NCBI GenBank assembly: GCA_965153455.1
Contig: OZ234504.1
Coordinates: forward strand, 10,540,001 to 10,604,000
Reading direction: 5' to 3'
Length of the DNA: 64,000 bases
From: Sphagnum compactum
Lineage: Eukaryota; Bryophyta; Sphagnopsida; Sphagnales
The translations under genes and the position numbers were made by a program. The notes beneath the pieces were generated by a model that made no database searches, was not told where the DNA came from, and saw nothing but the letters and a program-made list of their open reading frames with translations. Every line of letters starts with the position of its first letter. Position 1 is the stretch's first letter. Positions 13,601-26,772 of the stretch are shown piece after piece.

Positions 13601-16600
13601 TTAATTTTCATTCACTTTTTCAAAATCTTGCATCTAGCACCATTCTTGTTATTTGTAAAATCAAATTGCATTTTTCTTCCTCTATTACTAATTTGCCTAA
13701 TCCATATACAACAATTTGCATTTTTCCACTAATATTGCCTAGTTGCACCATTTTTACCTCTACATCATGTTTGTAATCGTGAAACCTCTATTTTACAATG
13801 GCAAGAGGAAAATTGACATTAATTTTCATAGCACACACCTTGGAATCAATGATTGAATCTCAAGCATACTGGATAAAATATGTGAATGACAACAAAACCT
13901 TGGGAATATCCAAGAGATGACACTTGGTTACTTTCCTTCTAACATTTGTTGGAAATCAAAACATGGGGAATATAATGGAAAAGGGAAATTGACAAAACAA
14001 ATGAATGGGCAGCATGGTGATGGGCAAATGTGAAGATAGACAAAGAAAGTCTTGCATTACTGAAACAAAGTGTAAACATTTTGAAGGAGGATATGGAAGA
14101 CTACAATTGGGCAATGTTTGCACATGTCATGCATTTTTTCAAAGAATGTGCAAATTTGAAGAAGCCAATTCCAAAATATTTTTTTGCAACCTTATTCAAT
14201 GATTTGTTGATAAAAGAATTGGCAACTAGCTATCAACAAAAATTTATGAAACTTCAAAAATAACTCTATGCAATTCTAGGGAGGCAAGCTTGAGTGTCAC
14301 AAGACTTTACGAACAAAGTGTTAAAACATCTTGTGAATCATCAAATGATAAGGCCGGCCTTGAAACCACAAGACATGTATGATAGTTGAAAACAACGATG
14401 TGTCGACAAATGAAGGAGAACCCAAAATCATATTGTTTACATTAAATTATGGTTCAATAAACAGGTTGACATGAATATTTATTCATAGTATGTGATCTCA
14501 AAAGGAGATATTTAGTTATGAGAAAATAAAATAAAATTTTAAAGACTAGTTAAACATATTTATTTTGTTTTTATGTACACCACTAATCTACAACATAGCA
14601 ATGGATGGAACTAAGACACAACCCACTCATCTCAAGTGCATGTGTCAGCATATGCATGCAAGGTATGATATGGAATGTGCACTATGTCCAATTTCACCTA
14701 CTGACCTTGGATAATCATGTGTAGTTTATTGAGGGCGCGCTTATAATATATAACACAAACACATGGTCATTAGTCTTCATGAGCAAGATTGGTCATTTTG
14801 GCACATGTCACTTTATTGTTTTTCAGTGAAATGTGTTCATTCACATAACAAGGTGGTCCATACACTACCTTCATTAGGGTGACAATTTGCCTTAATCGCC
14901 AAGCACAATGTCATTCATCTCATATTGTAAATTGGCCTATGTATTACTAAATCATGACCACTTTGATCATTTTGTTTCTTGAACTAAGGCCATGATGTAC
15001 CTCCCTTGGTTTGAAGGAATAACTTTTTGATTTCATCTTTGTTCATTGCCAAGCCACTAACGTTCACCTCCATGTTATCCCACGTAGCCTAGTCCATAAT
15101 AAAACATTGTGACTTGTTGGTTTTGGATTGCGCCTTTGGTTTTCTCTTTTTCTAGGATGGTTACCTACCATAAATAGATCAAAAAACAAAATCCCAATCA
15201 CAAATATTGGCAAGTGCAGTCATGATACAAGGAGCCAAGGATCGTGTTGAATGTAGTAAAATCTTACATCCTCCTAACTTTCAAAAATCATCGAAAAAGT
15301 TCTAATGATTGGAATATAATGAAATCAAGTACATACTATGTTTATACTTCTAAATTTGCATCTTAACATTTTTAATGTAATTATAAGATGTTTCATTGGT
15401 TATAAAATGAATTGTAAGCAATGCACAGTCAAATGTTGAATGGGAACTAAAACTTTGAACATCCTTTATCTTATGTAAACTTAAACCATTAATTCTAAAA
15501 ATTTATTGATGACCATATATTAAAAATTATGAAGGCCTATTAGTGATAAAATTTTGACTATACCTTCTAATATGATTATCCACTTTAGTCATTTTTTAGT
15601 ATTCGAACGTGTTTTTGACCACTAAAAACTACATCATTTGAAAGACTTCTTTTAAGACAAAATGTTTTTTGTCATGTAAGCAAGGGTAAGGGTGAATTTT
15701 CATGGAGATTGGATGTGTTATGTGGGAGTATTTGTTTTTTTGGTGAATATGAACTGTTATATTTATAATGATGTTGAAGAAACTCATTATTGATAAACTT
15801 GATGTATAATATACCATTGAAGCTTTTAGACATTAATTTCGAAATGTTAATTTTTGTTGAAATGCACACATGTACATTTGATTTATCTATAGAATTATCA
15901 TTCAATAAATACATTTAATTACACGTTATTTGGAAATTTATGGAAACATACATGAATTAAACTTTTGAAGTTGACACTATCATCTTACACCAAGCCCCAA
16001 TCAAAATATGTAAGCTATGTTTCAAATGTGATAAATCCTAGTCCTTTCAAAGCATTTAGGCCTTGTATTAACTAGTTCCTTTGACTATGAATGTACCTTG
16101 GCCTATATATATAACACATCCAAACACATGGTAGTGATCTATAATGTCATCCATGTGTTCAAATCATTATATTTTCACTCAAATAATATCATTCAAGTTC
16201 ATTATTCATGACATGTTTTTCATCATGCAATCACACATAACTTATTTCACTCAATCTTGTGTTGAACACGTGTGTTTCTTAAACAAATACATATTAGTTT
16301 TGTTGATCCTTTTCACTTTATAATTATACCATTAAATTATTATTTTTAGAATGTCACTAAGGTGTGGAGTTTTAATAAATGCCACCATTGCAAGTGCCAT
16401 TACAAGGCCACCCACTTGTCATTTGACTTGTTGTCACTAAATTTCCATTCACACTAAGTTTCACTGATGTTTTCTCTTGATAACTTGAATCAATTTGAGG
16501 TGATGTGTTGCTTACATGCATTTTTGGACTAAGGTGCAATGGCGCCAATTTTTCTTGGCCCCTTTGCTTTGAGTCGCCTCCTCCTCCCCCTCCATCTCCT

Positions 16601-17400
16601 CATTCAATCATGGTTTATATACACTAGCCTTTGTAAAATACAACACATTTTGCCCAAAGACCTATGTCATTACGGCCAATTCAATCACTAAGATGTATGC
16701 CATTAAGGCTGGTTTAATTAATGTTTATGTCACTAGTGGCCTACGTCACTCAACACATGCCACATAATATCATTAGTGACCTATGTCACTCACTAGGACT
16801 TAGATCTATCATTATAACCTATTTTCACATGGCTAACAAATTTAAGCACATTATGAACACAACCCAATATCCCCATTAGAAATAATCAATAGGACAATAT
16901 GTGATCAAATCCAAAATATTCGCAACAATGCCAACATTGTACAACTTAACCCTTCCCATTAACTTCCAACCTTGTTGATGGAAAATGCATAAATTGGACA
17001 TGGTTGGTAGACCTTCAATGTAATAATTTGTGTCCTAAAAATTCATTGTGAAATGTAAAGTATCCACATGGTAATTGAAAATGGAAAGGAGTATGTGGGA
17101 ATTACAAAAACCCCATATCGGAATTTGATGTTGGACATATGAGCTATGAGAATAGAAGAAAGACTTGTAGGGCACAAGTCGTTTCTACCACAAGAGGTGG
17201 TAAGGCGTGAAGTATGGATGGGTGGTCTTCAAAGAAGGCATAATTATAGACGACGATCTCCACGAAGAAAGATGTAGTCGAATATTCACCCAAATGAATG
17301 GATGCAGTATATTTTTTAGCCACAATTTGTGGTTCAAAGTTGTAGAGATCAAGACGGAGCAAGGATTTTTGTAGTACTTAATTAGTCGCATGAAATCTCA
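10700..17400. other. AT-rich intergenic DNA with unassigned short frames
   Basis: No recognised gene. The frame at 14030-14263 (77 codons, containing NWAMFAHVMHFFKECANL) has fairly protein-like composition but no match I can name, and the flanking frames are closed. Short direct repeats occur (for example TAATAATAGACATGCCAA near 12580 and 12965). The segment 10791-11630 may be the low-complexity tail of the preceding transposase relic, but I cannot support this. Confidence 0.4.
16640..16815. repeat. TATGTCACTAGTGGCC-type short repeat cluster
   Basis: Variants of TATGTCACTAGTGGCCTA recur several times within about 170 bp, with CCTATGTCATTACGG and CCTATGTCACTCAC among them. The reverse complement of the same vocabulary (AGTGACATAGGCC) recurs near 58.5-58.7 kb, so this is a dispersed repeat and not a unique site. 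It carries no coding potential. Confidence 0.5.
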
Positions 17401-17439
17401 AGTCTAGAATTGGTGACTAGCCAAGGAAGGGATATTATA

Positions 17440-18990
17440 AGAGGTATACAATCCAAATTTGTGTACTAGTTTGCATCTCCAGATTATTATCAACAATGGA
17501 AGACTGAGAGGTGGAAGAAAACACTAATATCAATGTGCTTGAAGAGCCTAAAGAAAATTACCTAAGATCATCTGAATATACAGAGGCATAAGTGAATGTG
17601 TTGGATAAAGTACCACAATCACACTCACATGTAAGAAATCCAAAGTTGGACCAAACAAGGTACCGAATAGAAACCAAGGATCATGAATTTGTGGATTTAG
17701 AAGTAACCATATTACTTTCAAGAGTCTCTGCATTCTGTGAGGAAGGACATGCGATTATGGATTATCCTTTTTTGCCTTTTAACATAAGAGTAAGCATTGC
17801 TAGACATGTGGAGCTACAAAATGTGGTAGTAGCATTAATGGATCAACCACAATAATAGGAACCAGGAATTTTTGTAGTCCAGAACAAATTGAGAGGCATG
17901 GCATTGGGAGGCCAATTGGGACCACAAAGTAGATAAATTAATCCATCCATTTAATTCAGGAGCAAAGTATTAGAGGTGGATTCACATTTTCATTTTGCAC
18001 CACATAGGATACCATTGGGTAACCACAGAATGGGGAATCATCAAACTCGAGTCACCTTAGCTTCATTAAGAATGTTAAAAGTGGTAGTTGAAATCCAAAA
18101 AAAAATGTTGGAATAGAGGTTATTTGAAAACTTAATTTTGTAGTACCAATCACAAAAATGGAAACTATTATTGCACCCACCGCAAATTTTGTCAAAGGTG
18201 GAGTAGAATTGTAACATTTGCAACCACATATTATTTGACTACTATGTTTAGGGCAAGCTTGCAATCATACTTTAAAATTGTGATTATAGGGATGAAATGG
18301 TCAACATTACAATAACATAAGGAGGCGACAATGTTGTCTGAAGAAGGAATGACTATTGCCAAAGCAAGGAGTGAAATTTTAGTACCACAAGCACTAAATA
18401 GGTAGCACCACCAAAAACACAGATTAGTATAAGGAAGACTAACAAATATTGCACAAATTGTGGAATGAATAATCATAATGTGGACATATGTAGAAAGAAG
18501 GTATAAACCATAGTGGTAGTCATAGAGGCAGCACAACAAAATCAAAAACCGCAGAAGACATCTTCATATGCATGCCACATCTATGGTTTGAATGGACATA
18601 AAATGATAGAATATCCAAAGTTTATTGAAATGGAAAAGATGTTTCATGGGAATTCTATGATAGTAGCAAGAGTTCAATTTGTTGCTAAAATAAAAACAGT
18701 CGTTGCAGATGTGAATGTGGTGGATGTTAATGTTACAACAAGAAGTAAGGCAACTGAGGAATAGGTGTTCAAGGATAGAGAGCCAAGGAAAGCAAAGAAT
18801 GCTATTGATTGGGAGAAAGAACGGTTGAAGAAGTCAATGGTGGAAACAATTAAAAAACACTGGTTCTCAAGGGTCCCACCTTCATCATCCCACACGATGC
18901 ATGCTACCAATAAATATAATTTCAATTCAATTTCAAATGGGCCAAAAAACACAATGAAACATCAACAAATAAAAGTCACTTTAAGTAATA
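17440..18990 (+). mobile_element. LTR-retrotransposon gag / zinc-knuckle relic
   Basis: Three broken frames give gag-like pieces in order. 17592-17855 contains CEEGHAIMDYPFLPFNIRVS, a knuckle in which the final cysteine is replaced. Near 18447-18500 lies CTNCGMNNHNVDIC, a complete C-X2-C-X4-H-X4-C zinc knuckle. 18513-18764 carries a further damaged knuckle (CHIYGLNGHKMIEYPKF), followed by a basic, protease-proximal type region through 19010. In intact elements this protein packages the genomic RNA. No protease, reverse transcriptase, integrase or long terminal repeats were seen nearby, so only the gag end survives or the rest is too decayed to read. Assignment to Ty3 or Ty1 type is not possible here. 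Confidence 0.6.
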
Positions 18991-19227
18991 TGTTATTCGC
19001 TCAAAATTGAATTTGAAGTTTCTTGGAAAATTGACTTCTACATCCCATGATATGACATGTATTTTACAAGCCACACGAGAGCATAGATTGCACCCACCAC
19101 CTTTAGTGAACAAATTTGCAAATTCATTTAACTTTTTTGTGAATGGTGTATCATAGTTTGCACCTACAACAACTTGAATATGCACTTGAATCTTCCATAT
19201 CTTTGAAGCCATTTTTGTCTATGGAAC

Positions 19228-19228
<1 letters not shown>

Positions 19229-19264
<36 letters not shown>
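19229..19264. repeat. (AC)18 microsatellite
   Basis: An uninterrupted AC dinucleotide run of about 36 bp. The frame that reads through it on the minus strand is an artefact. Confidence 0.95.
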
Positions 19265-19268
<4 letters not shown>

Positions 19269-20079
19269 CATTTGTGATAACAATACTTGCAAACACCATG
19301 CATTATTTTCCTTGCAATTCAATGTATTCATTAGACATTTTTTGAATCTTGCCACACATTAATCATCACATTCAACAAGATGATAACAATTATGACAATA
19401 GATTCAATGGAAACTTCAATTCCTATGCCTTTTAATATTTTATTTAAATAAAAAATAACGATAAAAAATGACATAACAAATGCAAGGGGAAAAAATTGGC
19501 ATCAATGTGTCATGTCAAATTGCTCCACAACAAGCTCCTAAATGTTTCTTCTACCTTTTCTCCAATTCATTCCAACCCAAAGTGGCATGCCACATCTCCT
19601 TTGCACTAGTTCATATCACCTATTTGAACATTATTTAATTGGTTGACTTCCAACATGCTATCACATTTTTCCAAATGTGAATGCTTCTTGGCTTCTCTTA
19701 CATGACCACTTTCTATTTTCTCTAAAAAGGTTGTTGGATCACATGAAACACATCTAAACAAGTGTGACATTTTTGAAACATGAATACCATTAATAAAACA
19801 TTTGGCCAACTTCAAATGATACAATAACCAACCAATGCTAATGTTTTCAAATAAAATTTTCAAATCGGTGGTGACGCACCCCCACACGCCTTGATAGACT
19901 CAACTACGAGTCCAAATGTGAAAACAACAAAAAGATAAAGAGTTGGGGTACGCTTTTTATCTCGCAACACTTCTAAGGTAGAGGGGTGTGTTGGAGCTCT
20001 AGGATGGGAACTAAGATGAGTGACAAGCGGGTGAATTATTCACATGGACATGAACAAACCAAACAACAAGTTGGTTAGT

Positions 20080-20790
20080 GTATAGTTGAAGCACTTTTGA
20101 TGCACAGACTCACCATGGGCAAACACGGACTCACAAGACTCACCATGGCCCAGACTTGAGGGAAGCCATCACCTTCCCCCTTATAGTATTCTCTGTGCCT
20201 GGCCACAAGGCCAACACCCAAATGTCATTTTGTCCTGGGACTCCCAAGTTGGAAGTTTCAAAATTCCCGAAATTGGGACTCCCATAACTTTTTTTTGAAG
20301 ACCTCCAATTGAGGTGAGATTTAAAGAAAATTTGTAGCCTTCGTCGAGAGCTTTCCAACGATATGTCGCATGCCACTTAAATGCAAGTAAATCAGGGTGA
20401 TTCTTTGACTTTTAGTGGGCGGGAGTCAAATTGGCAGTTTGACTCCCGACCCTTCTTTTGGCCATAACTTTGTTTTAAGTACCCAAATAGGTCATGCGAG
20501 CACATTTTAGACATCTAAATTCTAAGAGCTTTTCAATGGTATAAGGAATTTTTGAATTCAATGAGTTTTGACCTTTGCAATTGCTCTCTAAATATTCGAA
20601 AATCCAACTCCCAAAGTGGGAGTTCACTTGGGAATGTGGAGGTTCATTCTCTCACACTCTCCTACACTCCCAGGAACATGAAATATGACTCCCGAGCTTC
20701 ACTCTTGGCCCACACCTTTGTGAACCTTTACCTTGGTCGTGAGCCCAAGGCTAGGGTTGCGACAGGTGGTTTGTTACTCACATAATAAAC
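20080..20790. repeat. Unclassified GC-richer block with repeated GACTCCC words
   Basis: The block stands out from the AT-rich flanks and repeats the words GACTCCC / GGGAGTC in both orientations (near 20230, 20275, 20415, 20440, 20610). No coding frame is recognisable. The style is that of an old retroelement untranslated or terminal region, but no paired terminal repeat was found in the window. Confidence 0.35.
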
Positions 20791-20799
20791 CATTATGGA

Positions 20800-22745
20800 T
20801 ATGCCAAACATGAATTTAACCTACAATCAACAAAACCTTACATGTTTCAAGGACTAACAAACAAGTCTAGAGCCATATCATATTCAATTCTATGAAATTT
20901 TTCATATAATGTTTCAAAAACAAAAGTAGTGCATCATTCCATGAACTTTTCATGACAAAAAAATAATTATTTCCACTTGCCACACAACTGACCTTGAAAT
21001 GCATGATACATCAAACAAAATGCATCACCATTCCTAGTATTATCTAGAATTTGTTTTTTTTCCTTAACCACAAGGAAAATTGATCAAAAAATGTGTGAAT
21101 GCTGAATTGATGAACATTGTCTTGAAAAGGTATAACCAAAGCTTGAAAATTTTGTTCATGTAATCAAAGGCCCCTTTTTGCCTTTCCCCAAAGAGAAAAC
21201 CTTATCTATATCTACTACTATTACATTTGAAAAAACATTTTCATTGTGTTCGCATGCTTGGCTTATTTCTCCTTTCCTCCTTTTGCCACTACCACCCAAG
21301 CTCGTCATGGCCAACCTCTTTAAGAATCATCATTAAAGTCACCTAGGCTTGCAATAATGCCTAAAGGACCAAGAGAATTGAACTCAATTGTCATTGGAAA
21401 CAAAAGTCTAAATGCACACTAAACATGGATATGTAATGAAAAAAACTATAGATTGTAGTTGTTTTGCACACTCAAACACCTTTGAACCGAGCTTCTCAAA
21501 ATTGACAATAATATTCAGAGGAGGTTCTTTAACCTATCAACACCAAAAAGCCTTCTCTACAACTTCATTCCAAAACAAACAAACGAGCCAACCTCCTATG
21601 AACAAATTCCACTTCCTTCCCACCTTTATCATAGGAACAATGTTTGAAAGAACAAACAAACAAAACAAGCCTCGTCTATTGGTAATAAAATTGTTGTAAA
21701 AAACCTTGTGCGATGCTCTTTCTCCTTGTTCATTATTGTTAAGGACAATAATTCTTCTTCAATAAAAGTTAGAATTCTCCTCTTCTAACAAACACACCAG
21801 AGGTCACAAAACATCTCCTACAAACCCTAACCTAACATCTCCTATCACTAAAAGACCAACAACAACAACACAACAAAACAAACCATATTAGGGTTTACCT
21901 AGGACCTACCTTGCTTTGCAACCTACCAACTCTCATTTTTTCAACCCAAATAATGTAAGCCAAATTGGGGTGTTAAAAAATTGAACCATCTTTTTTGTAT
22001 GTTGAACCTTCTCATTGGCTACATGAAAATTTTATTCTAGTGATGAGTAATCAGATTTGGTATATGGAAGAGTTTTCGAAATCTTTCGTATGGTCGTTCA
22101 TGGACCATTTCAAAGACAATTCAAAAAATTAACTATTTAACATTTTGGCATAAATTAAATTTTTTTTGTTTTGTTAAATTTTTATTTATTATTTGTGCCA
22201 AAGTTTTAATAAAATCAAAATTTCTAATGTTAGGTTTGAGTCGCAAACCTTCAAGGACAACAACTTAAAATTGAAATTGAGGCAATCTAGACACACTAGA
22301 CTGTTCCATAACACTAACAAGAACATGTTTACTATTTCTATAACCATTACCTATTGAAAATTTTAGAATTAGAAAACCAAATGTCGAAGTTAAGATTTAA
22401 ATTTTAATTAATTATTCAATAATTTGTTGCCAAAATGGTAAAAATATTACAATACTTCATTTTCAAGCCTAACTACATATTTTGAAAATAATTGTTTCCT
22501 TTTCCTATGAATTGTTTTAATAACTATCTTTCACCTTTTCTGATAAATATCTCCATTTTATAACTACCTTGCTCTTTTCCCTTATCCACCAACTTGGATA
22601 TGAAAAAAATAAATTAACATGTATCTTTTCATGTCCATGAAATGTATATTAATTTAAATTAAATTTGACATTGACATAAATAATTATGATTATTGAAAAC
22701 CATATGAAAACATAAGAACAAATAAAATAGTTGATCGTCACTGGT
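20800..22745. other. AT-rich intergenic DNA
   Basis: No gene or element recognised; short frames only. Composition changes at about 22740, where the gene island starts. Confidence 0.5.
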
Positions 22746-22789
22746 AGTGCCTAGCAACGCGGAGCTCAAATTTTATTTTAAAACTGTTC

Positions 22790-23037
22790 ATTTTTCACCT
22801 GGGCGTGGGGGGTACCTCTGCGTGTATTGTGCAACAACAATCACCACCCGCAAAATGCCCATATACTGGATCCTCAAACCCTAAACCTTGGACGCTTACA
22901 CCCTCATCCTGAATACTGGAAGCACAAGGGACACAGAGGAAGATTCAGAGATCTTCTGAGAAAGAGGGACGTAGGGAGCGAGCGAGGGAGAAGAAGATCG
23001 GTTCAGATTGAGATTGGTTTTTGTGTGTGCTTGACTG
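22790..23037 (+). promoter_or_regulatory. Probable 5' leader / proximal promoter of the FN3K-like gene
   Basis: Composition shifts to GC- and purine-richer DNA immediately before the first coding exon, with a GA-rich tract at about 22930-23000. An in-frame TGA (23032-23034) lies four codons-worth of sequence or less upstream of the chosen ATG, which fixes 23038 as the first possible start of this frame. No confident TATA box was identified. Confidence 0.5.
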
Positions 23038-26000
23038 ATGGCAGTTGCGACTTGCGTTTGTATTTTGCAGCCATTTGCCGGTGTTCCTGTGGGGAGAGGA
23101 GAACATGGTTTCCTTGATGTAGGTTCTTCTTTTGAAGGAATTGTGAGACGAGAAGGTGGCCGCAGGCGAATAAGGTAAAAACTCAGACATATGCGACTTT
23201 CTTTGTGTTTTTTGTTTCTTCTTTTCCCCTTCTTCCTTCCAGTTGCAGCTGTGTGTCGAGTCTTTTTTTTATCTGAGGATTTTTTTCCACTTGGGGTTTT
23301 GTTCTCTTTGCTACAGCTGCATGCATCAAGAGGAAATGTAGGGAAGGAATTCATTCTTGGTGGGTAATTCCTTTTTGGGTTCTTCATACACAGAGAGAGA
23401 CAACGTGTGTGACCTTCTGAAAGTATGGCACCATTTTCCCTTTTTACACCATATGGAGCTGTGCTCTTTTTCAAAGTGTTTTGTTGTACCATGCTTTTTT
23501 TTTGTAGGTTGGTGTGTGGAGCTTCATGGTTTGATTTCACCTCTGATGAGAGCAGCAGAAGTTATGCCGGAGGGAAAATGAAATCTGGAGATTTTGCAAT
23601 TCTTTCCCATTTGAAGGATCTTGGGTGTGGAGAAATTATTCGGCGTCCCCGAGAAGTTCACTTTAGTGGATGTATCAATGAATCATTCACCTTCAATGCC
23701 ACTGGTGGTGATTTCTTCATCAAAATAAACCGGTAGGTGTGTGTGCATGCTCGTGCATGTGTGTGTGTGTGTCTTTTGTTTGAGTTTTATCATCTTGCAT
23801 TTGCTGTTCTTCCTATCTTCAAACCCTCTGAATCACTCATTCAACTATGGATGTTCTGGCCCATACGAAAAGCCTGACAGGCTTTCAAAGTTTGTCATAC
23901 CATGCTTTTTTTTGTAATAGGTGACTTTTTCTGAGGGTCTGTTTGTTTCGATTGGATTGCAGGACCTTTGATGCCAGCAGCATGTTTGCAGGCGAATTTG
24001 AAGCGTAGGTAACACCTCTTTTCATTCCTTTCTTCAGCTATGCAGTTACAATGCCAGTACAACTTGACTATGAACAATATTTGTGAACAATATTTGTGGG
24101 TCCTGTCAACAACAGATGGTGGGAAATATTGTTGTTGCTGTGATGACAATGATGATGTTTCATGACAGGCTTCAACAATTACAAACTAAGGAAGTGATCT
24201 GTGTCCCTACACCTCTAGGATACGGTAATTTGCCTGATGGTGGATCATATATCATCATGAAGCATCTGCAATTCAGGCCATTTGGGATGGTTAGCGATTC
24301 CTCTGTTTTTTCACCTCTTTATCGTGTTTCCTCCAATAGTAGCAAGACCTGCTTTTGCTGTTTTTTTTCAGGAGCTTATGTTTCTTCTCCTGATTCCTAT
24401 CATGACCTGATATACATTACTGTGGAATTTTTGTAGTTGAGGATCATGTGGTGACTCTTTAGTTGGTGTTTAAATGCCTCAAGCTGTAGCCAACTTGTTG
24501 ATATTCACACTGTAAGAAGCTTAAGCAAGCCATCACAGAGTTCTCAACTTGTGGAAACAAACAAAAAATTGCAGATGCAAGAGAGCAGTCAACAGGCCTT
24601 GGGTCGGAACTTAGCAATGCTGCATCAGGCTGATTCTGGGACTGTTTTTGGATTTCCAATGACAACAAGGTTGTGTTTTTGTTTGTTCCCAGCTTGGGTC
24701 AAGTATTGTTCATTTGTACCTCACCCAGATCAATGAGGTTATTGAAGTTTGCCTCATTCTTAAGGCTTGGAGTGAGTCTATGGAGACATTGATCAGTGCA
24801 ATGTGAAGTCCCACAGGCTATGGCCCAGTCTTATGTTGAAATTTGTGTACTCATCAAGAACTGGTGTTATTTTTTGATATGGGAATTCATCATGCAGGCT
24901 TGGAGTGCTCCCATTAGACAACCAGTGGTCATCAAATTGGGCTACATTTTTTGTCCAGCAGCGGCTCAGGGACAGGTTCAAGGTGCGGAATTTTTTCTGA
25001 GAATTTAGCAGAGAAAATGAATCGAATCTTGATCCAAGAGCAGGATGAATGGTGAAAGCGCATGAGTTGTAGGGCTGAATTGCCATTTGAGCTTTCTGGA
25101 TCAGCAAAATGGTATTGAAAGATGACGAGTAGTCTCATGGGGTATCTTAGGATTCATTTGGAGAATGAACTACAAAATTAATGTACGCATGGACTGCTTC
25201 TTCATAGAACAAAGATCAATTAGTGATATGATCCATTACACATATGGGAGGTGTAATTGTTGACTTGAGTGCTTGAAATCAGTTTTGAGAGATGTTTGAT
25301 TACTGTGATGCAATTCCTTCTGAAGTTCAAGGATGGACATTGGAAAATGGTAAAGTTTCAAGTTACAAATTTTATCTGCAGAGGGTGTACACCATTCTTG
25401 GCAACCAGAAGACAGAACTTGAGTGTAAGGGAATGAAAGTTCTTGAACATGCAACAGAAATTTTGGATACACATAAGATCAAACCCAGTCTTCTACATGG
25501 TGATCTTTGGGTAAATTATCTGTTCCTGCTTTGTTGATCAATTTTCTGGGAATTGGAACTGGAAATGGCACAATGCTGGACAGTGTCTTCAAGGGAGAAA
25601 TTGTCTGTAGGGGAGACTACTCTTTAATACATTGGACTTTCATCTGACAGGGTATTTGGTACTGATGCTCTAACACGTGGCCATATATCATCAATGAGAT
25701 TTTTTATCAGATGGGAAATTCAGGGCTTACATCAACAGGAGAAGTTGCAATTTTTGACCCTGCTTCATTTATTGGTGACGCTGAATTTGGTTTGAATTCT
25801 GCACCTTGATCAGTTTTAAACTTTGTTTTTTTTATCCTCATGGCTGTAGTCAGATGAAAATCTAGATATGGATCCTTTGTGTCACTGATTCGATTTAGGC
25901 TAGATTTTAACCCATATAGACCACATCAAGAACATGGACACTGAATAGATGAAGCCTTTTGCCAGTTTTCTTGTGCTGCATGTGTTGGCCATATAGCAGT

Positions 26001-26772
26001 TGAACATATGCTGCTATGTGGAGAATGGATTCCCACTAGTTGGGAATGATCTGGTCTTACTGTTGTTAACCTGTTGTGGGTGAGGGTTGCTTTATGTGAA
26101 GCTGATTGAAGCCTCTACTTCAATTGTGGCTTTCAAGCATTTGGAGTTTTCATTTTGCATATTGCTTTTTTGGGTGTTGCCTATAGATCTTGCATTTGAA
26201 GGTTGGACTCCAGTGGAACATTTTCCTGGATTCAGTATGTTCTTGTTACCCGTGCATCTCTTAAAATACTGTTCTAGAAACTTGAAACTCAGCTCTGAGA
26301 TTGCATCCACCAGATTGCCTGGAGACACTGTTGTCTAGAGATAGCTTGTCATGAACATGAAGTGTAGATAGTGTTGAGAATTGACCCCTTTGAATCAGCA
26401 CGCAAATCTGTTGAGGATTGGTTGCATCTTCCATGGTATGAGAGTTAGGTGTCTGACACCAGTGCAGTGCTCTGACTTGAATTATGTTCTGTGGGCATTT
26501 CCAGCTGCTGGTTTTTATGCAGCATATCATGAAGTGTTGCCACAAGTGGAGGGATTTGGAAAACGCCACCAGCTATACCAACTCTTTCATTTGCTAAACC
26601 ATTTTCTGATATGTAAATTCCTCTCTTTATTGCCCTTCTGATTGATCCTGTCTTTGTTATATTCTCATCTTTTATACTAGGCTGCTGAATTTTGGAATGT
26701 GCTTGGGACACAGATGGAGGAGAGTATTACACCCATGTAACAGCCATGGTAGATCAGATTCTTCTAAATTGA
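23038..26772 (+). CDS. FN3K: Fructosamine/ribulosamine-3-kinase-like protein, probably plastid-targeted
   Basis: Exons: 23038-23174, 23508-23732, 23963-24004, 24169-24289, 24575-24669, 24898-24982, 25382-25510, 25711-25789, 26187-26234, 26505-26612, 26714-26772. Together they give 1128 nt, 375 residues, all phases consistent and all introns GT-AG (101-399 bp). The family phosphorylates sugar amines on glycated proteins so that they break down, which repairs the protein. Exon 1 and early exon 2 (about 1-69) look like a transit peptide; M70 starts the kinase homology. The P-loop region is FSGCINESF (98-106), keeping the cysteine (101) described as a redox switch in Arabidopsis FN3K. Lys118 lies in FFIKIN. 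HGDLW (274-278) followed by MGN gives the catalytic loop, and DPAS (294-297) is the metal-binding site. The C-terminus (LYQLFHLLNHF.., GGEYY) is family-like. Exon 3 must use the donor at 24005, because the next one adds a stop. It seems intact and is somewhat longer than the Arabidopsis protein. Confidence 0.88.

Noticed and set aside
22896-23540. 214-codon open frame on the minus strand, the longest unspliced frame outside the receptor kinase
   Set aside because: It lies antisense to the leader, exon 1 and exon 2 of the FN3K-like gene, is low-complexity (Lys/Ser/Pro-rich) and has no family motif; it is a shadow of the purine/pyrimidine-biased leader.
24001-24012. Better-consensus donor AG|GTAACA at the end of exon 3 of the FN3K-like gene
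   Set aside because: It would include an in-frame TAG; the GTAGGT donor four bases earlier keeps the frame.
23038-26772. Reading the fructosamine-kinase region as a pseudogene because homologous pieces sit in three frames with stops between them
   Set aside because: All frame changes coincide with GT-AG introns and the phases agree at all ten junctions, leaving an uninterrupted 375-codon product.
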